A stretch of DNA of 64,000 bases from Microbacterium sp. Leaf288 (GTDB lineage Bacteria > Actinomycetota > Actinomycetes > Actinomycetales > Microbacteriaceae), in assembly GCF_001422925.1 (NCBI RefSeq), contig NZ_LMNI01000011.1:102129-166128 (forward strand), in the 5' to 3' direction. Each line of letters opens with the position of its first letter. Within the stretch, counting starts at the first letter, position 1. Below the pieces are notes generated by a model, which made no database searches, was not told the DNA's origin, and saw only the letters and a program-made list of their open reading frames with translations. This document shows positions 26,668 through 34,810 of the stretch, piece by piece. The translations under genes and the position numbers were made by a program.

Positions 26668-28233
26668 ATGACCGACACCACGCGCCCGCCCGCGCCCGAG
26701 CCCGTCGTCGAGATGACCGACATCTCGATCTCGTTCCCGGGCGTGAAAGCCCTCGACGGCGTCTCGTTCCGCATGTTCCCCGGCGAGGTGCACTCGCTCA
26801 TGGGGGAGAACGGCGCCGGCAAGTCGACGCTGATCAAGGCGCTCACCGGCGTCTACCAGGCGGACTCCGGGACCATCACCCTGGGTGGCGACGAGGTGTC
26901 GTTCCACTCCACGGCGCAGGCGCAGGACGCCGGCATCTCGACGGTGTACCAGGAGGTCAACCTCCTGCCGAACCTGTCGGTCGCCGAGAACATCATGCTG
27001 GGCCGCGAGCCGCGCCGCTTCGGCGCGATCGACACGCGCCGCATGCGTCTCCAGGCGCGCGACGTGCTGGAGGGCCTCGGGCTGGAGGTCGACCCCGCGT
27101 CGCTCCTCGGCTCGCACTCGCTCGCGATCCAGCAGCTCATCGCCATCGCGCGCGCGATCAACATCGACGCCCGTGTGCTGATCCTCGACGAGCCGACCTC
27201 GAGCCTCGACGCCGACGAGGTCGCAGAGCTCTTCCGCATCATCCGGTCGCTCAAGGAGAGCGGCGTCGCGATCCTGTTCGTCTCGCACTTCCTCGACCAG
27301 GTCTATGAGATCGCGGACCGCCTGACCGTGCTGCGCAACGGCCGCCTCGTGGGGGAGTACCTGACGCCGGAGCTGCTGCGCATCGACCTGGTGCAGAAGA
27401 TGATCGGCAAGGAGATCGCCGCGCTCGACGACCTCGAGCAGCGCGTCCGCGAGACGGAAGCGGATGCCGGCGACCCGACGATCTTCCTGCGCGCCCAGGG
27501 CGTCGGGCGCCGGGGAGCGGTCGCGCCCGTCGACGTCACGATCCACGAGGGCGAGGTGGTCGGCTTCGCCGGGCTCCTCGGCTCGGGTCGCACCGAGGTG
27601 GCGCGCCTCCTCGGCGGCATCGACCGCGTCGACAGCGGCAGCGTCGCCATCGGCGACGAGCAGGCGAAGCTGCGCACCCCGCGCCAGGCGCTCTCGCGGC
27701 GCATCGCGTTCTCGAGCGAGAACCGCCGTTCGGAGGGCGTCGTCGACGAACTCACCGTGCGCGACAACATCGTGCTCGCCCTGCAGGCCGATCGCGGATG
27801 GTTCCGGCCCATCCCGAAGAAGCGGCAGGACGAGCTCGCCCAGAGCTACATCCAGGCGCTCAACATCCGCCCCGCCAACCCCGACGCCATCGTGCGCAAC
27901 CTTTCGGGCGGCAATCAGCAGAAGGTGCTGCTCGCCCGGTGGCTCGCCGTGGCGCCGCGCCTGCTCATCCTCGACGAGCCCACGCGCGGCATCGACATCG
28001 GCGCCAAGGCCGAGATCCAGAAGCTGGTGGTGAGCCTCGCCGAGAACGGCATGAGCGTCGTCTACATCAGCGCCGAGCTCGAAGAGGTGCTGCGCCTCAG
28101 CCACCGCATCATCGTGATGCGCGACCGACAGAAGGTCGCCGACCTCGTCAACGACGATCTCACCGTCGACAGCCTGCTCGCCCTCATCGCCGAGGGCAGC
28201 GGCGACGACACCGACACGGGAGCCTCCGCATGA
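26668..28233 (+). CDS. ytfR: Sugar ABC transporter ATP-binding protein (two NBDs, YtfR-like)
   Basis: 521 aa with two fused nucleotide-binding domains as usual for carbohydrate uptake transporter 2 (RbsA/YtfR). First NBD: Walker A GENGAGKST, signature position LAIQQLIAIARA, Walker B LILDEPTSSLDADE. Second NBD: degenerate Walker A GLLGSGRTE, canonical LSGGNQQKVLLARW, and LLILDEPTRGIDIGAKAE. It energises import with the two permeases that follow; its stop overlaps the ytfT start (ATGA). Confidence 0.9.
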   Translation: MTDTTRPPAPEPVVEMTDISISFPGVKALDGVSFRMFPGEVHSLMGENGAGKSTLIKALTGVYQADSGTITLGGDEVSFHSTAQAQDAGISTVYQEVNLLPNLSVAENIMLGREPRRFGAIDTRRMRLQARDVLEGLGLEVDPASLLGSHSLAIQQLIAIARAINIDARVLILDEPTSSLDADEVAELFRIIRSLKESGVAILFVSHFLDQVYEIADRLTVLRNGRLVGEYLTPELLRIDLVQKMIGKEIAALDDLEQRVRETEADAGDPTIFLRAQGVGRRGAVAPVDVTIHEGEVVGFAGLLGSGRTEVARLLGGIDRVDSGSVAIGDEQAKLRTPRQALSRRIAFSSENRRSEGVVDELTVRDNIVLALQADRGWFRPIPKKRQDELAQSYIQALNIRPANPDAIVRNLSGGNQQKVLLARWLAVAPRLLILDEPTRGIDIGAKAEIQKLVVSLAENGMSVVYISAELEEVLRLSHRIIVMRDRQKVADLVNDDLTVDSLLALIAEGSGDDTDTGASA

Positions 28234-29276
28234 CCGCCCTCCTCGCCCGGTTCGTCTCGAGCCGGCTGTTCTGGCCCCTCGTGATGCTCGCGGTGCTGCT
28301 GATCATCGACGTGATCGCGGTGCCCGGCTTCTTCGCGATCACGATCCGGGACGGCAACCTCTACGGCAGCCTGATCGACATCCTCCGCAACGGCGCCCCC
28401 ACGCTGATCGTGGCGATCGGCATGACGCTCGTGATCGCGACACGCGGCATCGACCTGTCGGTGGGCGCGGTCGCGGCGATCTCCGGTGCGGTGGCCTGCA
28501 GCATCCTGCTCGGCTCGCCGGATCCCGGCAATCCCGCCACCGTCGCCGTCGCGATCGTCGTGGCCCTGCTCATCTCGCTCGTGCTGGGCGTCTGGAACGG
28601 ATTCCTCGTCTCGGTCATCGGCATCCAGCCGATCATCGCGACGCTCATCCTCATGACCGCAGGCCGTGGCGTCGCGATGCTCATCACCGAGGGGCAGATC
28701 CTCACCGTCACGAGCCCGCCGTTCAAGGCGCTCGGATCGGGCTTCTGGCTCGGCATCCCGATCGCGGTCTACATCGCCGCGTTCGTCTTCGTGCTCGCTG
28801 CCGTCTTCACCCGCCGCACGGCGCTCGGCATGATGATCGAGTCGGTCGGCATCAACCCGGAGGCCTCGCGACAGGCGGGCATCCGGGCGCGCGGACTGCT
28901 GTTCGTCGTGTACACGTTCTCGGCGGTCTGCGCGGCGATCGCGGGCCTCATCCTCACGGCCAACACCATGGCGGCCGACGCGAACAACGCGGCGCTGTTC
29001 ATCGAGCTCGACGCGATCCTCGCGGTGGTGATCGGCGGCACGTCGCTCGCCGGCGGCCGGTACTCGCTCGCGGGCACGCTGGTCGGCGCCCTCGTGATCC
29101 AGACGCTCGTCACGACCGTCTACACGGTCGGCATCCCGCCGATCGCGACCATGGTCTTCAAAGCCGCCGTCGTCACCGTCGTCTGCCTGCTGCAGTCGCC
29201 GACGACGAACCAGGCGCTCGCTTCATGGCGACGAAGCCTCGCCGTGCGCACAGGAAAGGGTGTGGCATCCGCATGA
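28230..29276 (+). CDS. ytfT: Sugar ABC transporter permease (YtfT-like)
   Basis: 348 aa, polytopic. Family motifs of RbsC-type permeases: VAIGMTLVIATRGIDLSVGAV, GFLVSVIGIQPIIATLI, and the C-terminal AILAVVIGGTSLAGGRYSLAGTLVGA (in parts). Forms a heterodimeric channel with the second permease; start and stop overlap its neighbours by ATGA. Confidence 0.9.
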   Translation: MTALLARFVSSRLFWPLVMLAVLLIIDVIAVPGFFAITIRDGNLYGSLIDILRNGAPTLIVAIGMTLVIATRGIDLSVGAVAAISGAVACSILLGSPDPGNPATVAVAIVVALLISLVLGVWNGFLVSVIGIQPIIATLILMTAGRGVAMLITEGQILTVTSPPFKALGSGFWLGIPIAVYIAAFVFVLAAVFTRRTALGMMIESVGINPEASRQAGIRARGLLFVVYTFSAVCAAIAGLILTANTMAADANNAALFIELDAILAVVIGGTSLAGGRYSLAGTLVGALVIQTLVTTVYTVGIPPIATMVFKAAVVTVVCLLQSPTTNQALASWRRSLAVRTGKGVASA

Positions 29277-30310
29277 CGACTCTCCTTCCGGCCCCCGCGC
29301 CGACGACGGGCGTCTCGCGCAAGGCGCCGAAGGGCCTCGGAGCGCGCATCCGCGACGCGTTCACGAGCCCGAAGTACGGTCCCGTGCTCGTCACCGCGGT
29401 GCTGTTCGTCGCGGTGTTCGTGATCGGCGGCATCCGCTACCCGGGCTTTCTCAGCGGCCAGGTGCTGCTCAACCTCTTCGTCGACAACGCGTACCTCATC
29501 GTGCTCGCGGTGGGCATGACGTTCGTGATCCTCACCGGCGGCATCGACCTGTCCGTGGGAGCGGTCGTGGCACTGTCGACGATGATCGCCGCCAGCCTGC
29601 TGCAGGCGGGGCTGCCGGCCGCCGTCGTCATCCCGCTCATCCTCGTCGCGACGAGCGCGCTGGGCCTGCTCGTCGGCCTCATGATCCACTACTTCAAAGT
29701 GCAGCCGTTCATCGCGACGCTCGCCGCGATGTTCCTGGCGCGCGGCCTCTGCTACGTGATCAGCCAGAGCTCGATCTCGATCACCGACCCGGCGTTCATC
29801 GCGCTCGCCGTCAGCCGGCTGCCGCTCGGCGGCGGGATGTCGATCACGTGGAGCGTCATCATCGCGCTGATCGTCGTCGCCGTCGCAGTGTGGGTGCTGC
29901 ACCGCACCCGCTTCGGCCGCACGGTCTACGCGATCGGCGGCGGCGAGCACAGCGGCATGCTGATGGGCCTGCCGGTGGCGCGTACGAAGGTGCTCGTCTA
30001 CGTCGTGAGCGGCTTCTGCTCGGGCCTCGCGGGTGTGCTGTTCACCTTCTACACGCTCTCGGGCTACCCGCTCACGGCGATCGGCACCGAGCTCGACGCG
30101 ATCGCCGCGGTCGTGATCGGCGGCACGCTGCTCGCAGGCGGCTACGGCTTCGTGCTCGGATCGGTGCTCGGCGTGCTCGTGCTCGGCATCATCCAGACGA
30201 TCATCACGTTCGAGGGCACGCTGTCGTCGTGGTGGACGAAGATCTTCATCGGCGTCCTGCTCCTCGTGTTCATCGTGCTGCAGCGCGTGCTGACGGCGCG
30301 ACGGCGATGA
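29273..30310 (+). CDS. yjfF: Sugar ABC transporter permease (YjfF-like)
   Basis: 345 aa from ATG 29273 overlapping the ytfT stop. Same family: VGMTFVILTGGIDLSVGAV, KVQPFIATLAAMFLARGL, IAAVVIGGTLLAGGYGFVLG. The extended N-terminus (about 40 polar residues) precedes the first membrane helix. The order Q-R-T-F matches the E. coli ytfQRT-yjfF furanose importer. Confidence 0.9.
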   Translation: MTTLLPAPAPTTGVSRKAPKGLGARIRDAFTSPKYGPVLVTAVLFVAVFVIGGIRYPGFLSGQVLLNLFVDNAYLIVLAVGMTFVILTGGIDLSVGAVVALSTMIAASLLQAGLPAAVVIPLILVATSALGLLVGLMIHYFKVQPFIATLAAMFLARGLCYVISQSSISITDPAFIALAVSRLPLGGGMSITWSVIIALIVVAVAVWVLHRTRFGRTVYAIGGGEHSGMLMGLPVARTKVLVYVVSGFCSGLAGVLFTFYTLSGYPLTAIGTELDAIAAVVIGGTLLAGGYGFVLGSVLGVLVLGIIQTIITFEGTLSSWWTKIFIGVLLLVFIVLQRVLTARRR

Positions 30311-30404
30311 CTCGGGGCGTGGGACGCGCGCTGGGGCAATCGTCGGTCGGGATAATGGGGAGCGGGGCGGGCCACCACGTTCCCGAGGGGAGCGGGCGCA
30401 GCAC

Positions 30405-31421
30405 GTGAGCGCGAACGGCGACCGGAACCGCGTCGCGACGATCTTCGACGTCGCGCGCCTGGCCGGTGTTTCGCACCAGACGGTGTCGCGCGTCCTCAAC
30501 GACCTGCCGAACGTGCGCCCCGCGACGCGCGAACGTGTCGAGAACGCGATCAAGCAGCTGCGCTACGTGCCCTCGCAGGCGGCGCGGGCGCTGGTCACCA
30601 GGCGCTCACGCACGATCGGCCTCGTCGCCACGGGGCTGCCCGACTACGGGCCGTCGAGCGTCGTGCTCAACTTCAACGAGTCCGCCCGCGACGCGGGGTA
30701 CGCCGTCATCGCCACCAATCCCGCGGATGCCGCGGCCTCGACGCTGCGCTCCGCGACCGAGATGCTCATCCGGCAGAACGTCGAGGCGATCGTGCTGCTC
30801 GCCGCCGAGCGCTCGGCGCTCGACGCGTTCGACGGCTGGGAGCTCGGGGTGCCGCTCGTCTCGATCGCGTCGGAGTCCCGCGGTCGAGGCATCCGTGTCA
30901 CGCTCGATCAGTACCAGGGCGCGCGCGCGGCCGTCTCGCACCTGCTCGAGCTGGGCCACCGGGACGTCGTGCACATCGCGGGCCCGGTGGGATCGATGGA
31001 CGCCGAGGAACGGCTGCGCGGCTGGCGCGATCAGCTCGCGGAGGGGGGACTCATCGGGCGTGAAGCGCCGCGGGGGGATTGGTCCCCCGAGGCGGGGTTC
31101 CGCATCGGCACGGAGCTCGTGCGCGAGGGTGCGCCCGGCGCGGTGTTCGCCGCGAACGACCAGATGGCGCTCGGGCTGCTGCACGCGCTCGCCGACGCGG
31201 GGCTCGCCGTTCCCGGGGATGTGAGCGTCGTCGGGTTCGACGACATCCCCGAGGCCGCCCACTTCTCGCCGCCGCTCACCACCGCCCGGCAGGACTTCGT
31301 CGGCCTCGGTCGCGACGCGATGGCCGCGGTCCTGACCCAGCTGCAGGACGAGGAGGCGACGGCGCCGCCGCCCACCCGCGTGCCGCAGCTCATCGTGCGC
31401 GCGAGCACCCGCGCCGTCTGA
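30405..31421 (+). CDS. LacI family regulator of the furanose importer
   Basis: 338 aa from GTG 30405. HTH at residues about 10-35 (TIFDVARLAGVSHQTVSRVLND), hinge RPATRERVENAIKQLRYVPSQAARAL, and a periplasmic-binding-like effector domain ending VFAANDQMALGLLHALADAG and VVGFDDIPEAAHFSPPLTT. It lies 95 bp after the last permease and probably represses the operon at the GTGAGCGCTAACA sites upstream of ytfQ. Effector is likely a sugar carried by the importer. Confidence 0.88.
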   Translation: MSANGDRNRVATIFDVARLAGVSHQTVSRVLNDLPNVRPATRERVENAIKQLRYVPSQAARALVTRRSRTIGLVATGLPDYGPSSVVLNFNESARDAGYAVIATNPADAAASTLRSATEMLIRQNVEAIVLLAAERSALDAFDGWELGVPLVSIASESRGRGIRVTLDQYQGARAAVSHLLELGHRDVVHIAGPVGSMDAEERLRGWRDQLAEGGLIGREAPRGDWSPEAGFRIGTELVREGAPGAVFAANDQMALGLLHALADAGLAVPGDVSVVGFDDIPEAAHFSPPLTTARQDFVGLGRDAMAAVLTQLQDEEATAPPPTRVPQLIVRASTRAV

Positions 31422-31472
31422 GCGCGCCGCGGCTCGCTCGCGGCGCACTCGCGGCGCACTCGCGGCTCGCAT

Positions 31473-31552
31473 CCTCATTTGAGGGAATGTGCCGGGATGC
31501 GGAGCGGAACGGCGGTGCGGACCCTCGTCTCGGCTCTCGTCCTCAGTTGAGG
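31473..31552. repeat. Two copies of the palindrome CCTCANTTGAGG in a convergent gap
   Basis: CCTCATTTGAGG (31473-31484) and CCTCAGTTGAGG (31541-31552), 68 bp apart, lie between lacI (ends 31421) and the MFS gene (ends 31568). They are short and weakly stable, so they may be protein-binding sites rather than terminators. Confidence 0.35.
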
Positions 31553-31567
31553 ACGGGAACGCGAATC

Positions 31568-32815
31568 TCAGTGGCGCGAGGCGAACGCGTTCCAGACGCC
31601 CGCGCCCAGCACGACGGACGCGGCGAGCAGCGGCGCGACGAGTGCGGTGCCGGCTCCGGCGGCGTCGGCGACGAGACCGGTGAGAGCGGATGCTGCGGAC
31701 TGGCCGACGACGATGGCAGAGCCGAGCATCGTCATCACGGTGGCGGAACGGCCCCGCGGGCTGAACGCGGCGGCGAGGCTGTACTGCGAGACGAGCGTGG
31801 GGCCGATGCCGACGCCGATCACGAGGAGGCAGATCGCGATCGCGCCGATGCTGCCGACGAACGGCAGTGCGATGGTGCCCGCGACGAGGATCGACGCGAA
31901 CGTCAGCCACCGCGCGCGCAGCGTGAAGCGCGCCGGGAACAGCGCCACGCCCAGGGCGAGGGCCGCCGAGCCGATGCCCATCGCGCCGTAGACGAGTCCG
32001 GCCTGCTCGGGCACGCCGCGTTCGGCCATGAAGGCCGTGAGCGAGGTGAGCATCGCTCCGAAGAACAGGCCCATGCCCAGCGCCCCCACGACCGGGGCGA
32101 GCACGCGCGGACGGAAGAGCTCGCGCACGGGCGCCTGCTCCGGCCGCGCGGCACCAGCGGCCGCAGTGGCGGTCTGCGCCGTAGGGTGCAGCGCGAACGC
32201 GCTCACGAAGACCAGGCCCAGCACGGCGGCGCCGATCACCGGCGCGGCGGGGTTGAGGGTGGTCGCGAGCAGGCCCACGATCACCGGGCCGAAGACGAAC
32301 ACGATCTCGTCCGCCGCGGACTCGTACGCCATCGCACCGTTCACGACGGGCGTCCGGCGCTCCTTCGGGTACGCCCGGCCGATGATGCCGACGAGGCGGC
32401 TGCGGGAGAGCGGGGCGACCTGGGGCATGGTCGCGCCGATGAAGAATGCGACGGCGAGGAGCGCAGCATCCGGAACCGGCGCGAAAGCCAGCCACGCCAT
32501 CGTCGCGAGCATCGCACTGTTCGCGGCGCCGGCGATCAGCAGCACACGGCGCTGGCCGAAGCGATCAGCTGCGGCTCCGAGCAGCGGGCCGACGAGGGCG
32601 GTGCCGAGGCCGGTCATGGCACTCGTCGCGCCGCCGAGCGCGAGCGAACCGCGCGCCGAGACGACGAGCGTCAGGATGCCGACCACCATCATCGCGAACG
32701 GCAGGCGCGCGATCAGCGCGATGGGGAAGTACGCGTACCCCGCCTCGCGGATGAGGCTCGGGCGCCGGACGGCGGCGCGCGCAGCGGTGTCGGTCTCGAC
32801 GAGTGTCGTGTGCAT
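31568..32815 (-). CDS. MFS transporter (12 TM)
   Basis: 415 aa from ATG 32815; AGGAGC 5 nt upstream fixes this over ATG 32830. About twelve hydrophobic segments; motif A-like GPLLGAAADRFGQRRVLL. A central soluble loop rich in Ala/Thr (AQTATAAAGAARPEQAPV) separates the halves. Resembles drug/metabolite exporters of actinobacteria; no substrate can be named. It is monocistronic between lacI and an ArsR-type regulator, with the 67-bp four-block palindrome upstream. Confidence 0.8.
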   Translation of the reverse strand: MHTTLVETDTAARAAVRRPSLIREAGYAYFPIALIARLPFAMMVVGILTLVVSARGSLALGGATSAMTGLGTALVGPLLGAAADRFGQRRVLLIAGAANSAMLATMAWLAFAPVPDAALLAVAFFIGATMPQVAPLSRSRLVGIIGRAYPKERRTPVVNGAMAYESAADEIVFVFGPVIVGLLATTLNPAAPVIGAAVLGLVFVSAFALHPTAQTATAAAGAARPEQAPVRELFRPRVLAPVVGALGMGLFFGAMLTSLTAFMAERGVPEQAGLVYGAMGIGSAALALGVALFPARFTLRARWLTFASILVAGTIALPFVGSIGAIAICLLVIGVGIGPTLVSQYSLAAAFSPRGRSATVMTMLGSAIVVGQSAASALTGLVADAAGAGTALVAPLLAASVVLGAGVWNAFASRH

Positions 32816-32976
32816 CTTGCTCCTGGACATGCGCCGGGGGTCGGCGGCTGTTGGTGCCGCCTTGTGCGCAGCCGGGAGCCGCAGACAGGTAGATGCACAT
32901 CGAAATGGGCACTGCCAGTCTACCGTGGCCCACCTGGGCAGGCCCTGGCCGGGCTCTGGGCCCCGACTTCTCAGGG

Positions 32977-33043
32977 TTTGGGGCGCGTTGCGCGCGTTCG
33001 GGGCGCACGTCGCGCGCCCCGAACGCGCAGCGCGCGCCCCGAA
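32977..33043. repeat. 67-bp four-block nested palindrome, copy 1
   Basis: Blocks TTTGGGGCGC (32977-32986), TTCGGGGCGC (32997-33006), GCGCCCCGAA (33014-33023) and GCGCCCCGAA (33034-33043). The first two are direct repeats spaced 20 bp, the last two their inverted counterparts spaced 20 bp, around a 7-bp centre ACGTCGC. Block 1 pairs with 4 (9 of 10) and block 2 with 3 (10 of 10). Copy 2 at 51252-51318 has the same length and spacing. It lies between the ArsR-type gene 3' end and the upstream region of the MFS gene. Confidence 0.7.
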
Positions 33044-33058
33044 CGCCGGCCGACCCGG

Positions 33059-34048
33059 TCAGAGCACGGCGCCGACCATCGCCTCGCCGAGCGGGGTGCG
33101 CCGGTGCAGCACCCGGGCGCCGTCGCGTGTGCTCGCGAGCAGGCCCGCGTCACGGAGCACGGTGAGGTGGTGCGAGGCCGTCGAGATCGCCAAGGCGGTG
33201 TCGCGCGCGACCTGCGAGGTGGTGCGCGGTTCGTGCGCGTCGAGGAGGATGCGCGCGCGGGCGGGGCCGAGCAGCGCGCCGAGCGCCGACGCCGCATCCG
33301 CTGGATCGCGCGCCCACGTCGCCGTCACGCCCTGCGCCGGGTAGAACAGCGTCGGCTGCGCGGGCGGTTCGGTGAGGACGAAGCATCCCGTGGCACCCAT
33401 CACCGACGGCACGAGCACCAGGCCGCTGCCGCGGCAGTCGACCACTTCGCTCCAGATGCGCATCGTGACGCGCACGGCTCCGTCCGACCATGCGACGCGG
33501 TCGTGCAGGCCCTGGATCATCGCGCCGATGCCGCTCTCGGCGATGCGTCGCGAGCGCACGGCGATGTCGGCGCGGAGCAGCCGCTCGAGCTGCGTCCACA
33601 CCGGCGCGATGCCGGAGTTCCACACCGACAGCCACGCCTCGGCGATCATCGCCCGGGCGCGGTCGGGCTGCTCGAGCATCCGCTGCACCGCTGCACGGCG
33701 TGCGCCGTCCGTGCGGACCAGCACCTTGGTCATGTCGACCTGGAAGCGCTCGTCGTCGATATCGCGCAGGCGCGCGGCCTCGGCCTCCGGCGTGAGCTCC
33801 CACGTCGGAGTGGTGGTGAGGAAGTCGGGGAAGTAGCCCTCGTCGCGGATCAGCAGCGCGAGCACCTCGAAGTCGTCGCGCGGGATGGCACCGCGGGTCG
33901 CCCGCATCCATCCCCATTGCAGCGGGTACTCGTCGGGCCGGAGGCTCGCGCGCACCGCGTGGCACAGCTCGTGGCCGGGCGAGATCCCGAAACGGATCGC
34001 CGTGAGGTCGTCCGGCGCGAGCTGGAAGTCGACGAACTTTCGATCCAC
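33059..34048 (-). CDS. ArsR-family winged-helix regulator with N-terminal DUF5937-like domain
   Basis: 329 aa from GTG 34048. Most of the protein (residues about 1-240) is a helical domain of the DUF5937 type (DVDRKFVDFQLAPDDLTAIRFGISPGHELCHAVRA in parts). The C-terminal 80 residues are an ArsR winged helix: LGALLGPARARILLDAHEPRTTSQVA, ISTASHHLTVLRDAGLL. The reversed order (HTH at the C-terminus) is normal in this actinobacterial family. TATAGT ends 6 nt before the GTG: leaderless. A perfect TTTCGAT/ATCGAAA repeat overlaps this start, so autorepression is likely, possibly together with the divergent cupin gene. Confidence 0.82.
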   Translation of the reverse strand: MDRKFVDFQLAPDDLTAIRFGISPGHELCHAVRASLRPDEYPLQWGWMRATRGAIPRDDFEVLALLIRDEGYFPDFLTTTPTWELTPEAEAARLRDIDDERFQVDMTKVLVRTDGARRAAVQRMLEQPDRARAMIAEAWLSVWNSGIAPVWTQLERLLRADIAVRSRRIAESGIGAMIQGLHDRVAWSDGAVRVTMRIWSEVVDCRGSGLVLVPSVMGATGCFVLTEPPAQPTLFYPAQGVTATWARDPADAASALGALLGPARARILLDAHEPRTTSQVARDTALAISTASHHLTVLRDAGLLASTRDGARVLHRRTPLGEAMVGAVL

Positions 34049-34060
34049 ATCGAAACTATA
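34038..34060 (-). promoter_or_regulatory. Leaderless promoter overlapped by a perfect inverted repeat
   Basis: The -10 box TATAGT (34060-34055) is 6 nt from GTG 34048. Arms TTTCGAT (34038-34044) and ATCGAAA (34049-34055) with a 4-bp centre surround the start codon and touch the -10 box. A repressor bound here would block both initiation of transcription and the 5' end of the message. Confidence 0.6.
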
Positions 34061-34120
34061 GGGTCCGCAGGTGCCGACGACGAGGGTGGGACCACACAGA
34101 CCTACAGGACGGAGCACTCC

Positions 34121-34507
34121 ATGAGCATCGCGATCCCTGACATCGTCCCTGCCGCCGACACCCGCGTTGGCACAGGGACGTTGCGCCGCTTCATCGGCGC
34201 CGAGCACGCCGCCGGCGTGTCGTACTTCTTCGTCGACAACGAGCCGGGGCAGGGGCCCGACATCCACCGTCATCCGTACCCCGAGACGTGGGTGCTGCTC
34301 GAGGGCGAGGCGCGCATCACCATCGACGGCGACGTGCTTCACGCCGTCGCCGGTGACACCGCCACGGCACCAGCCGGCGCGTGGCACGGCTTCAAGAACT
34401 GCGGCACCGGGCGGCTGCGGGTGCTGTGCATCCACGCCTCCGACCGCATCATCCAGGAGTGGCAGGATGCTCCTGGAGTGCTCGACATCCCGTCCACCGG
34501 CAACTGA
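34121..34507 (+). CDS. Cupin domain-containing protein
   Basis: 128 aa; GGACGGAG 5 nt before the ATG. A single beta-barrel cupin: GQGPDIHRHPYPETWVLLEG (metal-binding His-x-His and Glu of motif 1) and DTATAPAGAWHGFKNCG (motif 2 His). Small cupins of this kind bind a metal and act as isomerases, dioxygenases or sensors; no specific substrate is evident. It is divergent from the ArsR-type regulator and followed by DUF4287 12 bp later. Confidence 0.82.
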   Translation: MSIAIPDIVPAADTRVGTGTLRRFIGAEHAAGVSYFFVDNEPGQGPDIHRHPYPETWVLLEGEARITIDGDVLHAVAGDTATAPAGAWHGFKNCGTGRLRVLCIHASDRIIQEWQDAPGVLDIPSTGN

Positions 34508-34518
34508 GGAGATCACAC

Positions 34519-34809
34519 ATGTCGTTCCAGGCATACCTCGACAACATCGAGTCGAAGACCGGCCTCACGCCGCGCCAGCTCATCGAGAAGGCCCACGAGA
34601 AGGGCTTCGACGAGACGACGAAGGCGACGCCGATCGTCGAGTGGCTCGCCGCCGACTACGGCCTCGGCCGCGGCCACGCGATGGCGATCGTGCACGTCAT
34701 CACCAAGGGTCCGCAGATCAGCGACAAGCACGTAGGCACCGACACCACCCACTCCGACCCGTCGAACACGCTGTGGCTCGACGGCAAGGCGACGAACCCC
34801 AACTCCTGA
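34519..34809 (+). CDS. DUF4287 domain-containing protein
   Basis: 96 aa; GAGGAG upstream of ATG 34519. SFQAYLDNIESKTGLTPRQL and GLGRGHAMAIVHVITKG match the DUF4287 pattern of small helical proteins of unknown function. In other bacteria the domain is often fused or adjacent to DUF5655/ligand-binding domains. The stop is separated by one base from the stop of the convergent GH127 gene. Confidence 0.75.
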   Translation: MSFQAYLDNIESKTGLTPRQLIEKAHEKGFDETTKATPIVEWLAADYGLGRGHAMAIVHVITKGPQISDKHVGTDTTHSDPSNTLWLDGKATNPNS

Positions 34810-34810
34810 G

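Noticed and set aside
25501..28104. 867-codon minus-strand frame opposite ytfQ-ytfR
   Set aside because: No recognisable protein features; the plus strand encodes an obvious ABC transporter with Walker motifs.
31430..31470. GCGGCGCACTC-type short direct repeats
   Set aside because: Only two and a half low-complexity G+C-rich units with no further structure; expected by composition.
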